Positions 42,388-50,899 of a stretch of DNA of 64,000 bases are shown piece by piece. A model generated the notes under the pieces. The model did not search any database and had not been told where the DNA came from. It saw only the letters and a list, made by a program, of their open reading frames with translations. A program made the translations under genes and the position numbers. Location: the NCBI GenBank assembly GCA_943362175.1, contig CALRIU020000014.1, positions 70,156 to 134,155 on the forward strand, written 5' to 3'. The stretch comes from UBA4416 sp943362175. GTDB lineage: Bacteria; Bacteroidota; Bacteroidia; B-17B0; Aurantibacillaceae. Numbering within the stretch: the stretch's first letter is position 1; the number at the start of each line of letters is the position of its first letter.

Positions 42388-42825
42388 TTAGCAGCCGCTT
42401 CTTTGGAAAGGAATGCTCAGCTCAAATTCCTGTTTCACTTTCATGCCTTCCGCGTTTTCAGACGGTTTCCAGGCAGGCATCCGCCGAATGGCCTCCAGGA
42501 ACAGCTGGTCTATTTTCGGATCTTTGGAGCTCGCGGATATTTTAGCATCGGTGATAATTCCTTGCTCATTCACAGAGAACACGACCGTGGCCGGTGGAAT
42601 GCTGGACCGCGGTGTGCTGCTGGTTTCATAAATTTTATTGATCACGGTTTCGTGGATGTAGAACATCATGTGTTCGTCGCCACCCGGAAAGCTGGCTTTG
42701 GCTTCCTTCTCCACAGGAGGCTTGTTTGCCAAGACTTCCGGCATAGATGCCGGCTGCCCGGTGTGTTGGGAAAAACCGGTAAAAACACACAGTTGTAAGA
42801 ACAGGGTCAGGATACAGGCTTTCAT
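42388..42825 (-). CDS. TonB C-terminal domain protein
   Basis: 145 residues: signal peptide (1-19), a proline/lysine-rich linker, then a TonB-C fold: PPATVVFSVNEQGIITDAKISASSKDPKIDQLFLEAIRRMPAWKPSENAEGMKVKQEFELSIPF. There is no N-terminal membrane anchor of the ExbD-coupled kind, so it is a secreted TonB-C-like protein of unknown partner. Ends in SGC. Confidence 0.85.
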   Translation of the reverse strand: MKACILTLFLQLCVFTGFSQHTGQPASMPEVLANKPPVEKEAKASFPGGDEHMMFYIHETVINKIYETSSTPRSSIPPATVVFSVNEQGIITDAKISASSKDPKIDQLFLEAIRRMPAWKPSENAEGMKVKQEFELSIPFQRSGC

Positions 42826-42897
42826 GAGAATTATTTTTTTAGTTAAATGAAGTTACAACTAATTGGTAACATCTGCAAGAAGCATACATTAGCCGCT

Positions 42898-43674
42898 ATG
42901 GAAAAAGACGTCATCATCAATGGTTCGGTTTTAAGAATAAAGGAGAAGGGCCATGATCCTCATAAACCCACCCTTATTTTTCTGCACGACTCTTTGGGAA
43001 GCATTGCCTTGTGGCGTGATTTCCCGGAGGCGCTTGGCCTTAGAGCTTCCTGTAACAGCTTAGTGTATGACCGGCAGGGCTATGGCCGCTCTGCTCCTTT
43101 TGGCCCTGCTGCGAGGAAGAACAATTACCTGGAGCTGGAAGCGGATGTGCTGAACGGGCTTATGGAAGAGCTCGGGATTGAACAAGCGATCCTCTTCGGG
43201 CATAGCGATGGCGGTTCCATTGCCCTGATCGCTGCTGCAAAATACCCTTCACGCATGACCGCGGTGATCACAGAAGGGGCGCATATCTTCGTCGAGGACA
43301 TTACCCTGAAAGGAATCCGGGAAGCCGTAGAAAGCTATCAACATACTGACTTAAAAGAAAAGCTCCAAAGGTATCACGGTGATAAAACAGAAGCTGTGTT
43401 TCGGGCATGGACCAACACCTGGCTTGGCGAGGCGTTTAAATCCTGGAACATCGAGCATTTCCTGCCTCAGATTAGCTGTCCTGTTCTGGTAATCCAGGGC
43501 GAAAGGGATGAATTCGGCAGCTCTGCGCAGGTAGAAGGGATTGTAAAGGGAGTATCCGGCAAAACATCTGCCTGTATGGTTCCGGAGGTGGGCCATACGC
43601 CGCATAAAGAGGCACGGGAAATAGTACTGGAAGCATCGGCTTCGTTTATTCATCTCCTGAAAGGGAATCGCTGA
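42898..43674 (+). CDS. Alpha/beta hydrolase
   Basis: 258 residues: LIFLHDSLGSIALWRDF near the start, YDRQGYGRSAPFG, nucleophile elbow GHSDGGSIALIAA, acid in GERDEFGSS and His in EVGHTPHKEA, i.e. a complete Ser-Asp-His triad with a cap region (about 125-185). Start at the ATG at 42898 because homology begins there; an in-frame ATG at 42847 is possible. A small inverted repeat GTTAC/GTAAC at 42852-42870 lies just upstream. Confidence 0.88.
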   Translation: MEKDVIINGSVLRIKEKGHDPHKPTLIFLHDSLGSIALWRDFPEALGLRASCNSLVYDRQGYGRSAPFGPAARKNNYLELEADVLNGLMEELGIEQAILFGHSDGGSIALIAAAKYPSRMTAVITEGAHIFVEDITLKGIREAVESYQHTDLKEKLQRYHGDKTEAVFRAWTNTWLGEAFKSWNIEHFLPQISCPVLVIQGERDEFGSSAQVEGIVKGVSGKTSACMVPEVGHTPHKEAREIVLEASASFIHLLKGNR

Positions 43675-44090
43675 TTGATGCCCGAGTAGGATACAGGGGC
43701 AATGCTGCATGTATCATTAAGGTTAGGAATGTAAATGTAATATTATCAATTTGCGGTTTTTACGCATCTTCATTTGAATTCGGAAAGGGATTCAGGATCT
43801 AAAAGCTATTTTTGAGTATGGCTACCAATGATAGTGATGATATAGATCCAAAACGGGAGATTATCCAGGTGGTTCTGGCATTCCTGTCTCTCACGGGCTT
43901 AATCTGCTTTATGATATTTTGCAGGTGATGCAGCGAGGACCTCTTACCTGTGTTTACGAGTGTTAGAATAACGGTGCCATAGGCTCCGTGGCGCCGCCAT
44001 CCGGTCTTCCAAAAATTTAATGATCCCCCTCACGGAAAATACAGGCTTGTTTTAGCCCTGTACATGCTTTTTTCTTAAATTCAGGCAAAT
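43675..44090. other. Intergenic region before the XRE operon
   Basis: Apart from a possible 36-residue membrane peptide at 43818, no gene or strong terminator recognised. Its right end leads into the phased repeats upstream of the XRE gene. Confidence 0.3.
43818..43928 (+). CDS. Possible single-helix membrane peptide (36 residues)
   Basis: ATG at 43818; hydrophilic start ATNDSDDIDPKRE then one helix IIQVVLAFLSLTGLICFMIFCR. Placement in an otherwise empty gap and the charged/hydrophobic layout suggest a real small gene, but no family or ribosome site supports it. Confidence 0.35.
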   Translation: MATNDSDDIDPKREIIQVVLAFLSLTGLICFMIFCR

Positions 44091-44138
44091 ACAACTGCCG
44101 GTTGTCAGAAAACAACTACAAATAGCCATCATACAACT
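44091..44138. promoter_or_regulatory. Three 21-bp phased ACAACT repeats (operator candidate)
   Basis: ACAACT occurs at 44091, 44112 and 44133, exactly 21 bases apart, i.e. on one helix face. The first forms an inverted repeat with GTTGT at 44101-44105. They end 18 bases before the -33 element of the XRE operon promoter, suggesting binding sites for the encoded XRE protein. Confidence 0.55.
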
Positions 44139-44157
44139 AAGAGGAGCCGGCATTTTA

Positions 44158-44188
44158 TTGACACGGGGACTGAACCGGCCTACCTTTG
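44158..44188 (+). promoter_or_regulatory. Bacteroidota-type promoter for the XRE-pentapeptide operon
   Basis: TTG at 44158-44160, a 20-base spacer and exact TACCTTTG at 44181-44188. Expected start near 44195, 23 bases before the ATG at 44218, which rules out the upstream in-frame ATG at 44158. Confidence 0.75.
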
Positions 44189-44217
44189 CAGGGTCGGATC
44201 AACCAAAAAACAATCTT

Positions 44218-45159
44218 ATGGAAAACATCATTATTGGCGAAAAAATTGCCAAAGCACGGAAAAAGGCGAACCTCTCCCAGGCACAACTCGCCGAACAGTT
44301 ATTTATCAGCCCCCAGGCGGTTGGAAAATGGGAGCGCGGAGAGTCCATCCCGGATATCGTGACAATCAGCAAGCTGGCGAAAATCCTGGGCCTTGACCTT
44401 AATTATTTTTCGGAGAGCTCGTCGTCTCCGGATGCAGAGCTAAGGTCTAAAGTGGCGAATGTCAATAGCGCGACTGAACAGCCTTTGCAGGAAGAGGCGA
44501 ATGCCTCCGGTATGCAGGAGCGGCAACTGCTCACGAACTTCAGCGGGAGCGCCCTGGCAGAAACTGACTTCGCGGGGATAAGCGCCCCTAAACGGAAATT
44601 TACGGGGAGCGACCTGCGCGGTGCCAACTTTTCAAAGGCGGATCTCAGCGGGAGCTCGTTTATGGGGAGCGATGTGCGTGAAGCAAATTTTGATGGGACG
44701 AACCTCACCGATTGCAGCTTCTCTGCTCTTGATCTCACGGGTGCAAGCTTCCACGAAAGCATTCTTGTGCGTACCCAATTCAGCAGCTCAACGTTAAACG
44801 GGGTGAAATTCAGCAATGCAGCGCTGGTAGATGTCAGGCTGAGCACAACGGATCTTACAAAAACGGTCTTTGAAAATTGCAGCTTCAACGGTGTCGACTT
44901 TAAAGCTTCGGATATGAGCGGCTTGTGCTTTGACGGGCAGACCTTTATCGGTGTGAAGTTCGACAATACGTCGCTGAAAGATGCATCGTTTAAGGGCGCG
45001 ACGCTCAAAAACGTTTCCTTCCGTCCCACCTTTGCCCTCACCAACAGGTATTACAAAACCCTTAAAACCATTTGCTTTGACGGAGCAACGATGGACAAGC
45101 TCACCTACGCCGCCCTCAAAGGGGTTGGGCTTGATCTGTCGAAGGTGACCATTCACTAA
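44218..45159 (+). CDS. XRE helix-turn-helix regulator fused to pentapeptide repeats
   Basis: 313 residues. Residues 6-62 are an XRE/Cro helix-turn-helix (IAKARKKANLSQAQLAEQLFISPQAVGKWERGESIPD). A polar linker follows, then about 105-280 pentapeptide repeats with A(D/N)Lxx/F spacing (SDLRGANFSKADLSGSSFMGSD, EANFDGTNLTDCSF). Pentapeptide helices mimic DNA in Qnr/McbG resistance proteins or serve as scaffolds; here the fusion suggests a sensor or self-protection module. The ABC exporter genes follow after 14 and one base, so this protein likely controls and may sense the exported compound. Confidence 0.92.
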   Translation: MENIIIGEKIAKARKKANLSQAQLAEQLFISPQAVGKWERGESIPDIVTISKLAKILGLDLNYFSESSSSPDAELRSKVANVNSATEQPLQEEANASGMQERQLLTNFSGSALAETDFAGISAPKRKFTGSDLRGANFSKADLSGSSFMGSDVREANFDGTNLTDCSFSALDLTGASFHESILVRTQFSSSTLNGVKFSNAALVDVRLSTTDLTKTVFENCSFNGVDFKASDMSGLCFDGQTFIGVKFDNTSLKDASFKGATLKNVSFRPTFALTNRYYKTLKTICFDGATMDKLTYAALKGVGLDLSKVTIH

Positions 45160-45173
45160 ACAAAACATATCCT

Positions 45174-45932
45174 ATGGAAAACACCATTCAAGTGAAGGAC
45201 TTGCGAAAGTCCTACAGGAACCTTCATGTTCTGAAGGGAGTATATTTTGAAGTAGAAAAAGGGCACATTTTCGCCCTGCTGGGCCCTAACGGCTCGGGTA
45301 AAACCACGATCGTGAAGATCCTCACCACCTTGTTGAAACCCGATAGCGGAACCGTTAGCGTGAATGGGTTTGACCTTGTATCAAAACCCGGTAAGGTGCG
45401 GGAGTCGATCAGCCTCACGGGGCAGTTTGCAGCGGTGGACGAGGTCCTGACCGGGCGCGAAAATCTGGTGATGATTGCCAGGCTGCGGCATCTGGATAAT
45501 CCCGGGCAGGTTGCGGACGATTTGCTGAAACGCTTCGGCCTGACAGAGGCTGCGGGCCGTAAGGCGTCCACTTATTCCGGGGGCATGCGCCGCCGGCTCG
45601 ACATAGCCATGAGCCTGGTAGGAAATCCGCAGCTCATTTTTCTCGACGAGCCCACCACCGGGCTTGACCCTGAGGCGCGCCTCGAGGTCTGGAAAATCGT
45701 GAAGGAGCTTGCCGGCAGCGGCACTACGGTATTCCTGACGACGCAGTACCTGGATGAGGCGGAGCAGCTCGCCGACAGAATTGCCATTCTTCACGAGGGT
45801 ACAATCATCGTGAATGGCACCTTCGCAGAATTAAAAAGGCAGTTCCCGCCGGCAAAAGTGGAATATATTGAGAAACAGCCGACACTGGAAGAGATCTTCC
45901 TGGCAATCGTTGGCAAAACAAAAAAATACTAA
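45174..45932 (+). CDS. ABC transporter ATP-binding protein (drug/antibiotic export type)
   Basis: 252 residues, one ABC domain: Walker A GPNGSGKTT, Q loop SLTGQFAAVDE, signature YSGGMRRRLDIAMSL, Walker B LIFLDEPTTGLD, H-loop TQYLDEAEQLAD. The FAAVDEVLTGRENL and YLDEAEQLADRI stretches match DrrA-type exporters of hydrophobic drugs. Ends PTLEEIFLAIVGKTKKY. One base separates it from the permease gene. Works as a dimer with the permease below. Confidence 0.95.
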   Translation: MENTIQVKDLRKSYRNLHVLKGVYFEVEKGHIFALLGPNGSGKTTIVKILTTLLKPDSGTVSVNGFDLVSKPGKVRESISLTGQFAAVDEVLTGRENLVMIARLRHLDNPGQVADDLLKRFGLTEAAGRKASTYSGGMRRRLDIAMSLVGNPQLIFLDEPTTGLDPEARLEVWKIVKELAGSGTTVFLTTQYLDEAEQLADRIAILHEGTIIVNGTFAELKRQFPPAKVEYIEKQPTLEEIFLAIVGKTKKY

Positions 45933-45933
45933 T

Positions 45934-46701
45934 ATGGAAACAACAAAAAATTATTTTTTTACGGATATGGCAGTGATGTTTGGCCGCTCGATGCGCCACG
46001 TGTTTCGCAGCATGGATACCATTGTCACCGTTGCCGTGATGCCGGTTGCCCTGATGCTACTGTTTGTATACGTCCTCGGTGGCGCCATTCAAATCGGTAC
46101 GGATAACTACGTCAATTACCTTTTGCCGGGGATATTGCTGATGGCTATTGCCAATAGCATAGGCTATACCTGCTTCCGCCTGTTCAACGATGTGCAGAAG
46201 GGAATCTTCGAGCGATTCCACTCCATGCCGATCGCGCGGTCGGCTGCCTTGTGGGGGCATGTGCTCACCTCGCTGGTGTCCAATGTGATCTCCCTTACGG
46301 TCATCATTCTCGTAGCGCTGATCATGGGCTTTCGCTCGCCGGCCGGGATCCTGAACTGGCTTGCTGTGGCGGGCATCCTGGCACTGTTTACGCTGGCCTT
46401 AACCTGGATCGCGGCCATTGCGGGATTAACTGCAAAAACACAGGATGGCGCCATCGCCATTGCCTACCCAATTCATTTCCTGCCATTGGTCAGCTCAGCC
46501 TTTGTGCCAACCAATACCATGCCTGCAGGCGTTCGCGCTTTTGCCGAGCACCAGCCGGTAACTTCGATCGTGGAAACTATCCGCGCGCTGCTGACAAACC
46601 AGCCGGTGGGTCATGAGATCTGGATTGCGCTTGCCTGGCTCTCCGGTATAACGATCCTGGCTTATGCGTTTGCTATGCGGGCCTATAAAAAACGGATGTA
46701 G
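45934..46701 (+). CDS. ABC-2 type permease (DrrB-like)
   Basis: 255 residues with six membrane helices: N-terminal MFGRSMRHVFRSMDTIVTVAVMPVALMLLFVYVLGG, YLLPGILLMAIANSIGYTCF, GIFERFHSMPIARSAALWGHVL and C-terminal YPIHFLPLVSSAFVPTNTMPAGVRAFAEHQPVT. These are ABC2_membrane/DrrB marks. Exports an unknown, probably hydrophobic compound with the upstream ATPase. Confidence 0.93.
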   Translation: METTKNYFFTDMAVMFGRSMRHVFRSMDTIVTVAVMPVALMLLFVYVLGGAIQIGTDNYVNYLLPGILLMAIANSIGYTCFRLFNDVQKGIFERFHSMPIARSAALWGHVLTSLVSNVISLTVIILVALIMGFRSPAGILNWLAVAGILALFTLALTWIAAIAGLTAKTQDGAIAIAYPIHFLPLVSSAFVPTNTMPAGVRAFAEHQPVTSIVETIRALLTNQPVGHEIWIALAWLSGITILAYAFAMRAYKKRM

Positions 46702-46825
46702 GGGAGTGGCATTATATCCCAGCTCATTTTTGGGTTGCCTCCGGAATACCTTAAGAGCGTTGTGATAAGCACTTTATTGCATATTCAACAGGAATGTATG
46801 CTGTGTTGCAGCATGTCTGCAATGG

Positions 46826-47470
46826 TTATTTTATGCCAACCTGTTTTCCGTCAATATAATTTTCCTGTTTCTCTACCTTTCCATGTTTTGTCCAGTAGGT
46901 CCAAAGGCCATGCGCTACCCCGTTTTTATAATTCCTTTCTTCCTGTTTTTGTCCATTTTCGTACCACATGATAAAAAGTCCTTCAGGTGCGCTATTGTCT
47001 GCATTGGAAGTGTATTCCAATTTCTTTTTTCCGTTGCAATAATAGGAAATAACTTTCTGTGAAGTTTTGTTATTTGGATAACCTTTATAAGTTTGCTGTC
47101 CGTTTGAGCAATACCTTTCCTCATAATACCAGTGAAAGACAGCGGCATGAATTGGATTGATCCGGGAAGTGTCTTTCAGGAATTTTGTCTTCTTTTTAAG
47201 CTGCCCGTTTGTTCGCCAGAAGTCAAACGTGATGCAGGTGTCTCCGCTTATAAAGGATTCATAAGCCAGGTGGTTTTTGCTTTTGTCGTAGTACACTTTC
47301 CAGGGAGTTGTGTAACGGGCTTTGTTCCTGATAAAAACCTGGGTATCTCCTTCAAAGGTCCTGTCTGGTTTGGTATAAAGAACATGTGCCGTATCAGCCA
47401 GCGTTATTACTATCTGGGCATTTACCCGAACTGTAGATAATATTACGATTAGAATGAATGCTTTTCTCAT
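46826..47470 (-). CDS. YwqK/MORN-repeat secreted protein
   Basis: 214 residues: signal peptide (to about 18, RVNAQ), then repeats of the MORN/YwqK type near the end (GLFIMWYENGQKQEERNYKNGVAHGLWTYWTKHGKVEKQENYIDGKQVG) and earlier weaker ones (TNGQLKKKTKF). The family name as an antitoxin is historical; here a secreted protein with no toxin beside it. The gene is more AT-rich than its neighbours. Confidence 0.8.
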   Translation of the reverse strand: MRKAFILIVILSTVRVNAQIVITLADTAHVLYTKPDRTFEGDTQVFIRNKARYTTPWKVYYDKSKNHLAYESFISGDTCITFDFWRTNGQLKKKTKFLKDTSRINPIHAAVFHWYYEERYCSNGQQTYKGYPNNKTSQKVISYYCNGKKKLEYTSNADNSAPEGLFIMWYENGQKQEERNYKNGVAHGLWTYWTKHGKVEKQENYIDGKQVGIK

Positions 47471-47638
47471 GATGAATTGCCTGCCTGCTCTATTGCCAAA
47501 TACCACTTGATTAATGCTCGCCGCCCGCTAGAAGCAATTGTTGATCAAATATATAAATTCAATACATAAAAAGCACTCACGATTTTCCGAGAGGGCTTCT
47601 GGGATGTTGAGCTCTGTCACGTAAAACCAGCCAGATGC

Positions 47639-48229
47639 TTAACGGTTTACGCCTTTACCCACCAGGTAGCCGGCAGAAGAAATACCCATCAGGACATAAG
47701 CCGGTGAATCCAACTCAATGAAATTCATGAGGAGGCAGGGGGAAGAGGCGGATGATGGCCGGCAGGTAAAGAAATAGGAGACATAGATACAGACATACAC
47801 AAAGGTAAAAACAAGGTGCTGTAAGCGCTCCACCGACAGGGCATCGCTATCGCCCTTCAGGAGATCGATCCAGAAGCCCGCTGAGCTTCCATTGGCTTTC
47901 AGCGGAGTTGATGCAAGTCCCTTTGCAATGTTGGCATTGTTCTTTGCAATATTGGCCTGTGTCATAATGCCCGAGGTTAACGTCACGCTGGCCGAAATAC
48001 CGATCAGGATGAGGAAGGTATGATTGATGTGGGTATCGCCGTGATAGCCCCAGTGGAGGATGAATGCAGGACCAAGAATAAGGGTCCAGAGCCAGAGCTG
48101 GAATTTCGATAAGCTGTAAGGGGAGTCCGGAAGATCTTTTTCGCGTAAGAGTTTGGTTTTAAAGCCTAAGATAAGAACGACGGCAAACACAACAATGGCA
48201 GCCAGGATGGAGATGATTTGTTCGGTCAT
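47639..48229 (-). CDS. Uncharacterised four-helix membrane protein
   Basis: 196 residues with about five hydrophobic stretches (6-24, 42-60, 68-90, 135-155, 172-190). Conserved-looking blocks are LSKFQLWLWTLILGPAFILHWGY, GISASVTLTSGIMTQANIAKNN, GFWIDLLKGDSDALSVERLQHLVFTF and YVLMGISSAGYLVGK. The same plan occurs in scattered hypothetical proteins (inference from memory); no function known. A -7 TAGATTTG on the minus strand at 48266-48259 with TTTA 18 bases upstream may be its promoter. Confidence 0.6.
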   Translation of the reverse strand: MTEQIISILAAIVVFAVVLILGFKTKLLREKDLPDSPYSLSKFQLWLWTLILGPAFILHWGYHGDTHINHTFLILIGISASVTLTSGIMTQANIAKNNANIAKGLASTPLKANGSSAGFWIDLLKGDSDALSVERLQHLVFTFVYVCIYVSYFFTCRPSSASSPCLLMNFIELDSPAYVLMGISSAGYLVGKGVNR

Positions 48230-48258
48230 GGTTTTAAATTTAGGGAGTTAGCGTTTAT

Positions 48259-48288
48259 CAAATCTAAAACCTGACGAGGGATAATAAA
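48259..48288 (-). promoter_or_regulatory. Possible promoter of the 47639 gene
   Basis: Exact TAGATTTG (48266-48259) with TTTA (48288-48285) at an 18-base spacing, on the minus strand. Start would be about 25 bases upstream of the ATG at 48229. Confidence 0.4.
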
Positions 48289-48344
48289 ATAAGTAGAAAT
48301 ACCTGATTTACCGGCTTGTCCGAATGCCAGGCCTGTTGCTTCTC

Positions 48345-48375
48345 TTTAATACTCCTCTCAAAATCACTACATTTG
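48345..48375 (+). promoter_or_regulatory. Bacteroidota-type promoter of the RibD-like reductase
   Basis: TTTA at 48345-48348, 19-base spacer, exact TACATTTG at 48368-48375. Expected start near 48382, about 20 bases before the ATG at 48403. Confidence 0.6.
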
Positions 48376-48402
48376 AAACAGTGCCACCACTGACCATCAA
48401 CT

Positions 48403-48948
48403 ATGAGAAAAGTAATTGCAGCAATCAACATGACCATTGACGGGTTTTGCGATCATACGGCAGCAGATCCGGACGAGGAAATACACAACCATTATAGGGA
48501 TCTGTTACGCGGGGCAGATGCCATTTTGTATGGCCGGATAACGTATCAGTTAATGCAATACTGGCAACCCTTTCTGAAAAATCCTTCCGGCGAGAAATCA
48601 ATGGACGACTTTGCGGTGGCTATAGACCGCATTCCAAAAATTGTCTTTTCGCATACGTTGCAGGATACCGGCTGGAACAGCGCAAAGCTGGCAGATCAGC
48701 CTGTTGAAAAGGTAATTGAGGAATTAAAGCAACAGGCGGGCAGGGATATTTTAATTGGCAGCCCCGGTTTAATCGTGGAGCTAACCAACCTGAATTTGAT
48801 TGATGAGTACCAGCTTTGCATTCATCCTGTAGTCGTAGGAAAAGGTTTACCACTGTTCAAAAACATCGGCGGGAGAACCGTCTTCATGCTTTTAAAAACA
48901 AAAGTCTTTCACTCCGGCGCAACCATACTTTACTATAAGCGACGTTGA
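48403..48948 (+). CDS. Dihydrofolate-reductase-like protein (RibD C-terminal family)
   Basis: 181 residues: MTIDGFCDH start, DAILYGRITYQLMQYWQP, a KIVFSHTLQ strand, a DILIGSPGLIVELTNLNLIDEYQLCIHPVVVGKGLPLF block. This is the NADPH-binding RibD_C fold shared by many small reductases of unclear substrate; the G-x-x-x-V-x-x-L-x-x-x-x-LIDEY block is diagnostic. Convergent with an AraC regulator. Confidence 0.9.
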   Translation: MRKVIAAINMTIDGFCDHTAADPDEEIHNHYRDLLRGADAILYGRITYQLMQYWQPFLKNPSGEKSMDDFAVAIDRIPKIVFSHTLQDTGWNSAKLADQPVEKVIEELKQQAGRDILIGSPGLIVELTNLNLIDEYQLCIHPVVVGKGLPLFKNIGGRTVFMLLKTKVFHSGATILYYKRR

Positions 48949-48966
48949 TCCCGTCGTGTCATTGGC

Positions 48967-49824
48967 TTAAGAGTTCTCCTGTATTTCCTTGTACTCTTTC
49001 GGTGTCATATTTGTCTTCGATTTGAAAAATGAAGAGAAATACGACAGGTTCGCAAAGCCAAGGGCAAAGGCAATTTCCTTAATGGACCTGTCCGAGCTGT
49101 GCAGCAGGCGTTTCGCTTCCAGCAGCACACGCTGTGCAATAAACTCAAGCGCCGACATCTGGTATTGCTTTTTACAAAGAATGCTCAGGTAGTTTGGCGT
49201 AATGCACAAATGTTTGGCATAAAACGCGACAGACTTTTGTGTTTTATAATGCTGCTCCACCAGGGCATGGAATTTATAAGTAATGGAGCCTGACTCTGCG
49301 TGTGTGCGGTCGCCGAACTCATGCTCCGTCCATAAGCTCACCATTAAGGCGATCAGCCTGCAGCGCGCGTTTACCAGCTCAATGAATACCGTTTTGGACT
49401 CCAGCTCTTTTTTGATAGCGAGGAATTCGGCATTTACTTTTGAGTAGGTGGGTGTATCAAGGTCTAAAACGGGATGCTGGTTATAAGGCGATAAGGTAAA
49501 CTGCAGTTTGGAAGAGAAGGTTTCGGCCAGCGCCTTGCGGATAATAAGCCGCTGCCCTTTTACTCCCGGTTGAAGCTTCCAGCGTTGAGGCTGCTCCATA
49601 AACTGCATGTGAAGCTGCTTCGGCTTCACCTCATATTTTTTCAGATTGATGGTATGCGTTCCTTTGGCTTTTTCAAAGAGCGTGATGGCAAAAGAATCCT
49701 CGGCAAAGAGATCCAGGTTCTCCAGCGCAGTTAAGTCCTGATAAAAGACTAAGGATTTTTTTTCCACTTCGTTTGGCTTTTTAACGCCGGATACGGACGC
49801 GTATACTTTACTGGTTTTTCTCAT
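48967..49824 (-). CDS. AraC-family transcription regulator
   Basis: 285 residues: N-terminal cupin-like region (about 30-160) and two C-terminal helix-turn-helix motifs, YAKHLCITPNYLSILCKKQYQMSALEFIAQR and IKEIAFALGFANLSYFSSFFKSKTNMTPKEYK. The ALGFANLSYFSSFFK/MTPKEYK pair is the AraC signature. Effector unknown. Its neighbours (RibD-like reductase, convergent) may be its targets. Confidence 0.9.
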   Translation of the reverse strand: MRKTSKVYASVSGVKKPNEVEKKSLVFYQDLTALENLDLFAEDSFAITLFEKAKGTHTINLKKYEVKPKQLHMQFMEQPQRWKLQPGVKGQRLIIRKALAETFSSKLQFTLSPYNQHPVLDLDTPTYSKVNAEFLAIKKELESKTVFIELVNARCRLIALMVSLWTEHEFGDRTHAESGSITYKFHALVEQHYKTQKSVAFYAKHLCITPNYLSILCKKQYQMSALEFIAQRVLLEAKRLLHSSDRSIKEIAFALGFANLSYFSSFFKSKTNMTPKEYKEIQENS

Positions 49825-49858
49825 GTCATTAACGTTTAAAGGAGGACGTTTTACAAAC

Positions 49859-49866
49859 CAAATATA
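49859..49866 (-). promoter_or_regulatory. -7 element of the AraC-family gene
   Basis: Exact TATATTTG on the minus strand, 35 bases before the ATG; -33 partner not clear. Confidence 0.35.
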
Positions 49867-50131
49867 CTGAACAAGGTCCTGTTTCCGACATCGTTTTAAT
49901 GGGTTGTTAATGTACCGGTTGGGATAGCTTGTTTAAACCCGAAGGCCTGCACTCTCCGGAACAACCCTGCTGTGATGCATGAGGGCCGGATAAAGATCAG
50001 CGTATTCAGTGCGCCGGGTACCGCTGCTGTCAGTTGGAGCCACCTGTAATCCATACGCTCTCTTAATTTCCGGAGGATGAGTTGTGCCATAGTTGTTATG
50101 TGTTTTTAGAAGCTGTATGTAGTTAAAAAAA
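49867..50131. other. Intergenic stretch, no supported gene
   Basis: A 64-codon minus-strand frame (49896-50090) has an odd composition and no visible family features. Nothing else recognised. Confidence 0.3.
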
Positions 50132-50530
50132 TCAGCGATTTTCAGGATTTTCTTGTTTCTGAATCCCTTTCTCATACCTGACAAAAAAATTCAGCCAGAT
50201 AATCCTTGCCCACCGGAAGGCTACCGGAAAAAATAAAAGCAGGGAAGCCACAACCAGCAAAAAAAGGACAAGGGCCGGCAAATGCAGCCAAAGCTGGTCA
50301 ATCGTGTACCAAACGATAAAAATGCCCGACATCATGCCGTAGGATACATACATGGCTCCGTAAAAGAAACCCGGCTCCCGTTCGTATTTTAACCCGCAGT
50401 AAGAGCACTCCTCGTTCATTTTAAGCACAGATTTGAGCTTGTAAGGATTGCCGGATGTAAAGATGCTGCCTTTGTGGCAACGGGGGCATTTATTGGCAAG
50501 GGTTGAATACGCGATATCGTATAAAATCAT
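50132..50530 (-). CDS. DUF983 zinc-ribbon membrane protein
   Basis: 132 residues: zinc-ribbon start NKCPRCHKGSIF and CSYCGLKYEREPGFFYGAMYVSYG, the DUF983 signature, then two membrane helices (about 64-85 and 88-108). Two CxxC pairs likely bind zinc on the cytoplasmic side. Found in many Bacteroidota; role unknown. Confidence 0.9.
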   Translation of the reverse strand: MILYDIAYSTLANKCPRCHKGSIFTSGNPYKLKSVLKMNEECSYCGLKYEREPGFFYGAMYVSYGMMSGIFIVWYTIDQLWLHLPALVLFLLVVASLLLFFPVAFRWARIIWLNFFVRYEKGIQKQENPENR

Positions 50531-50571
50531 AACTCTGTTAGTGGTTCGGTTTATAGAGAGGCTGTCATTTT

Positions 50572-50856
50572 TCAGCTTTGTGTATCATTGAATAGGTGCC
50601 CGTAACGCTTCACGTTGATGCGTTCTTTTTCCGGGTCGGTTCCGCCACCGAAGCGCAGGTTGTAATCAACCAGTTCGTCAACCAGTTCAATCCCCCAGAA
50701 ACCTGCAGCCCCCGGGAGATGCACCTGGTCATAACATTCCAAAAGGTATTCGTGTTCGGTTTCGCCCTGCTCCAGGTACAGCTTTCCGATGGCTCCAAAC
50801 AGCCCACCCTTGTCAATGATTTTGCAAAGCAGGCTGTGGGTTGTCCGGAGATCCAT
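50572..50856 (-). CDS. Hypothetical protein beside dnaK (94 residues)
   Basis: Soluble: IDKGGLFGAIGKLYLEQGETEHEYLLECYDQV, HLPGAAGFWGIELVDELVDYNLRFGGG, ending KRYGHLFNDTQS. No signal or membrane segment. Starts 43 bases after the dnaK stop, on the same strand, so it could share its transcript. Family not recognised. Confidence 0.55.
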   Translation of the reverse strand: MDLRTTHSLLCKIIDKGGLFGAIGKLYLEQGETEHEYLLECYDQVHLPGAAGFWGIELVDELVDYNLRFGGGTDPEKERINVKRYGHLFNDTQS

Positions 50857-50899
50857 GTAGTGGTTTATGTGTAGCTGTTTGTTGACGTTAGTGCCGGTG

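Noticed and set aside
44158..44217. Start of the XRE gene at ATG 44158
   Set aside because: It overlaps the -33/-7 promoter; transcription starts near 44195, so the ATG at 44218 is used.
49896..50090. 64-codon minus-strand frame upstream of the AraC gene
   Set aside because: No recognised family, overlaps another open frame, no promoter; probably chance.
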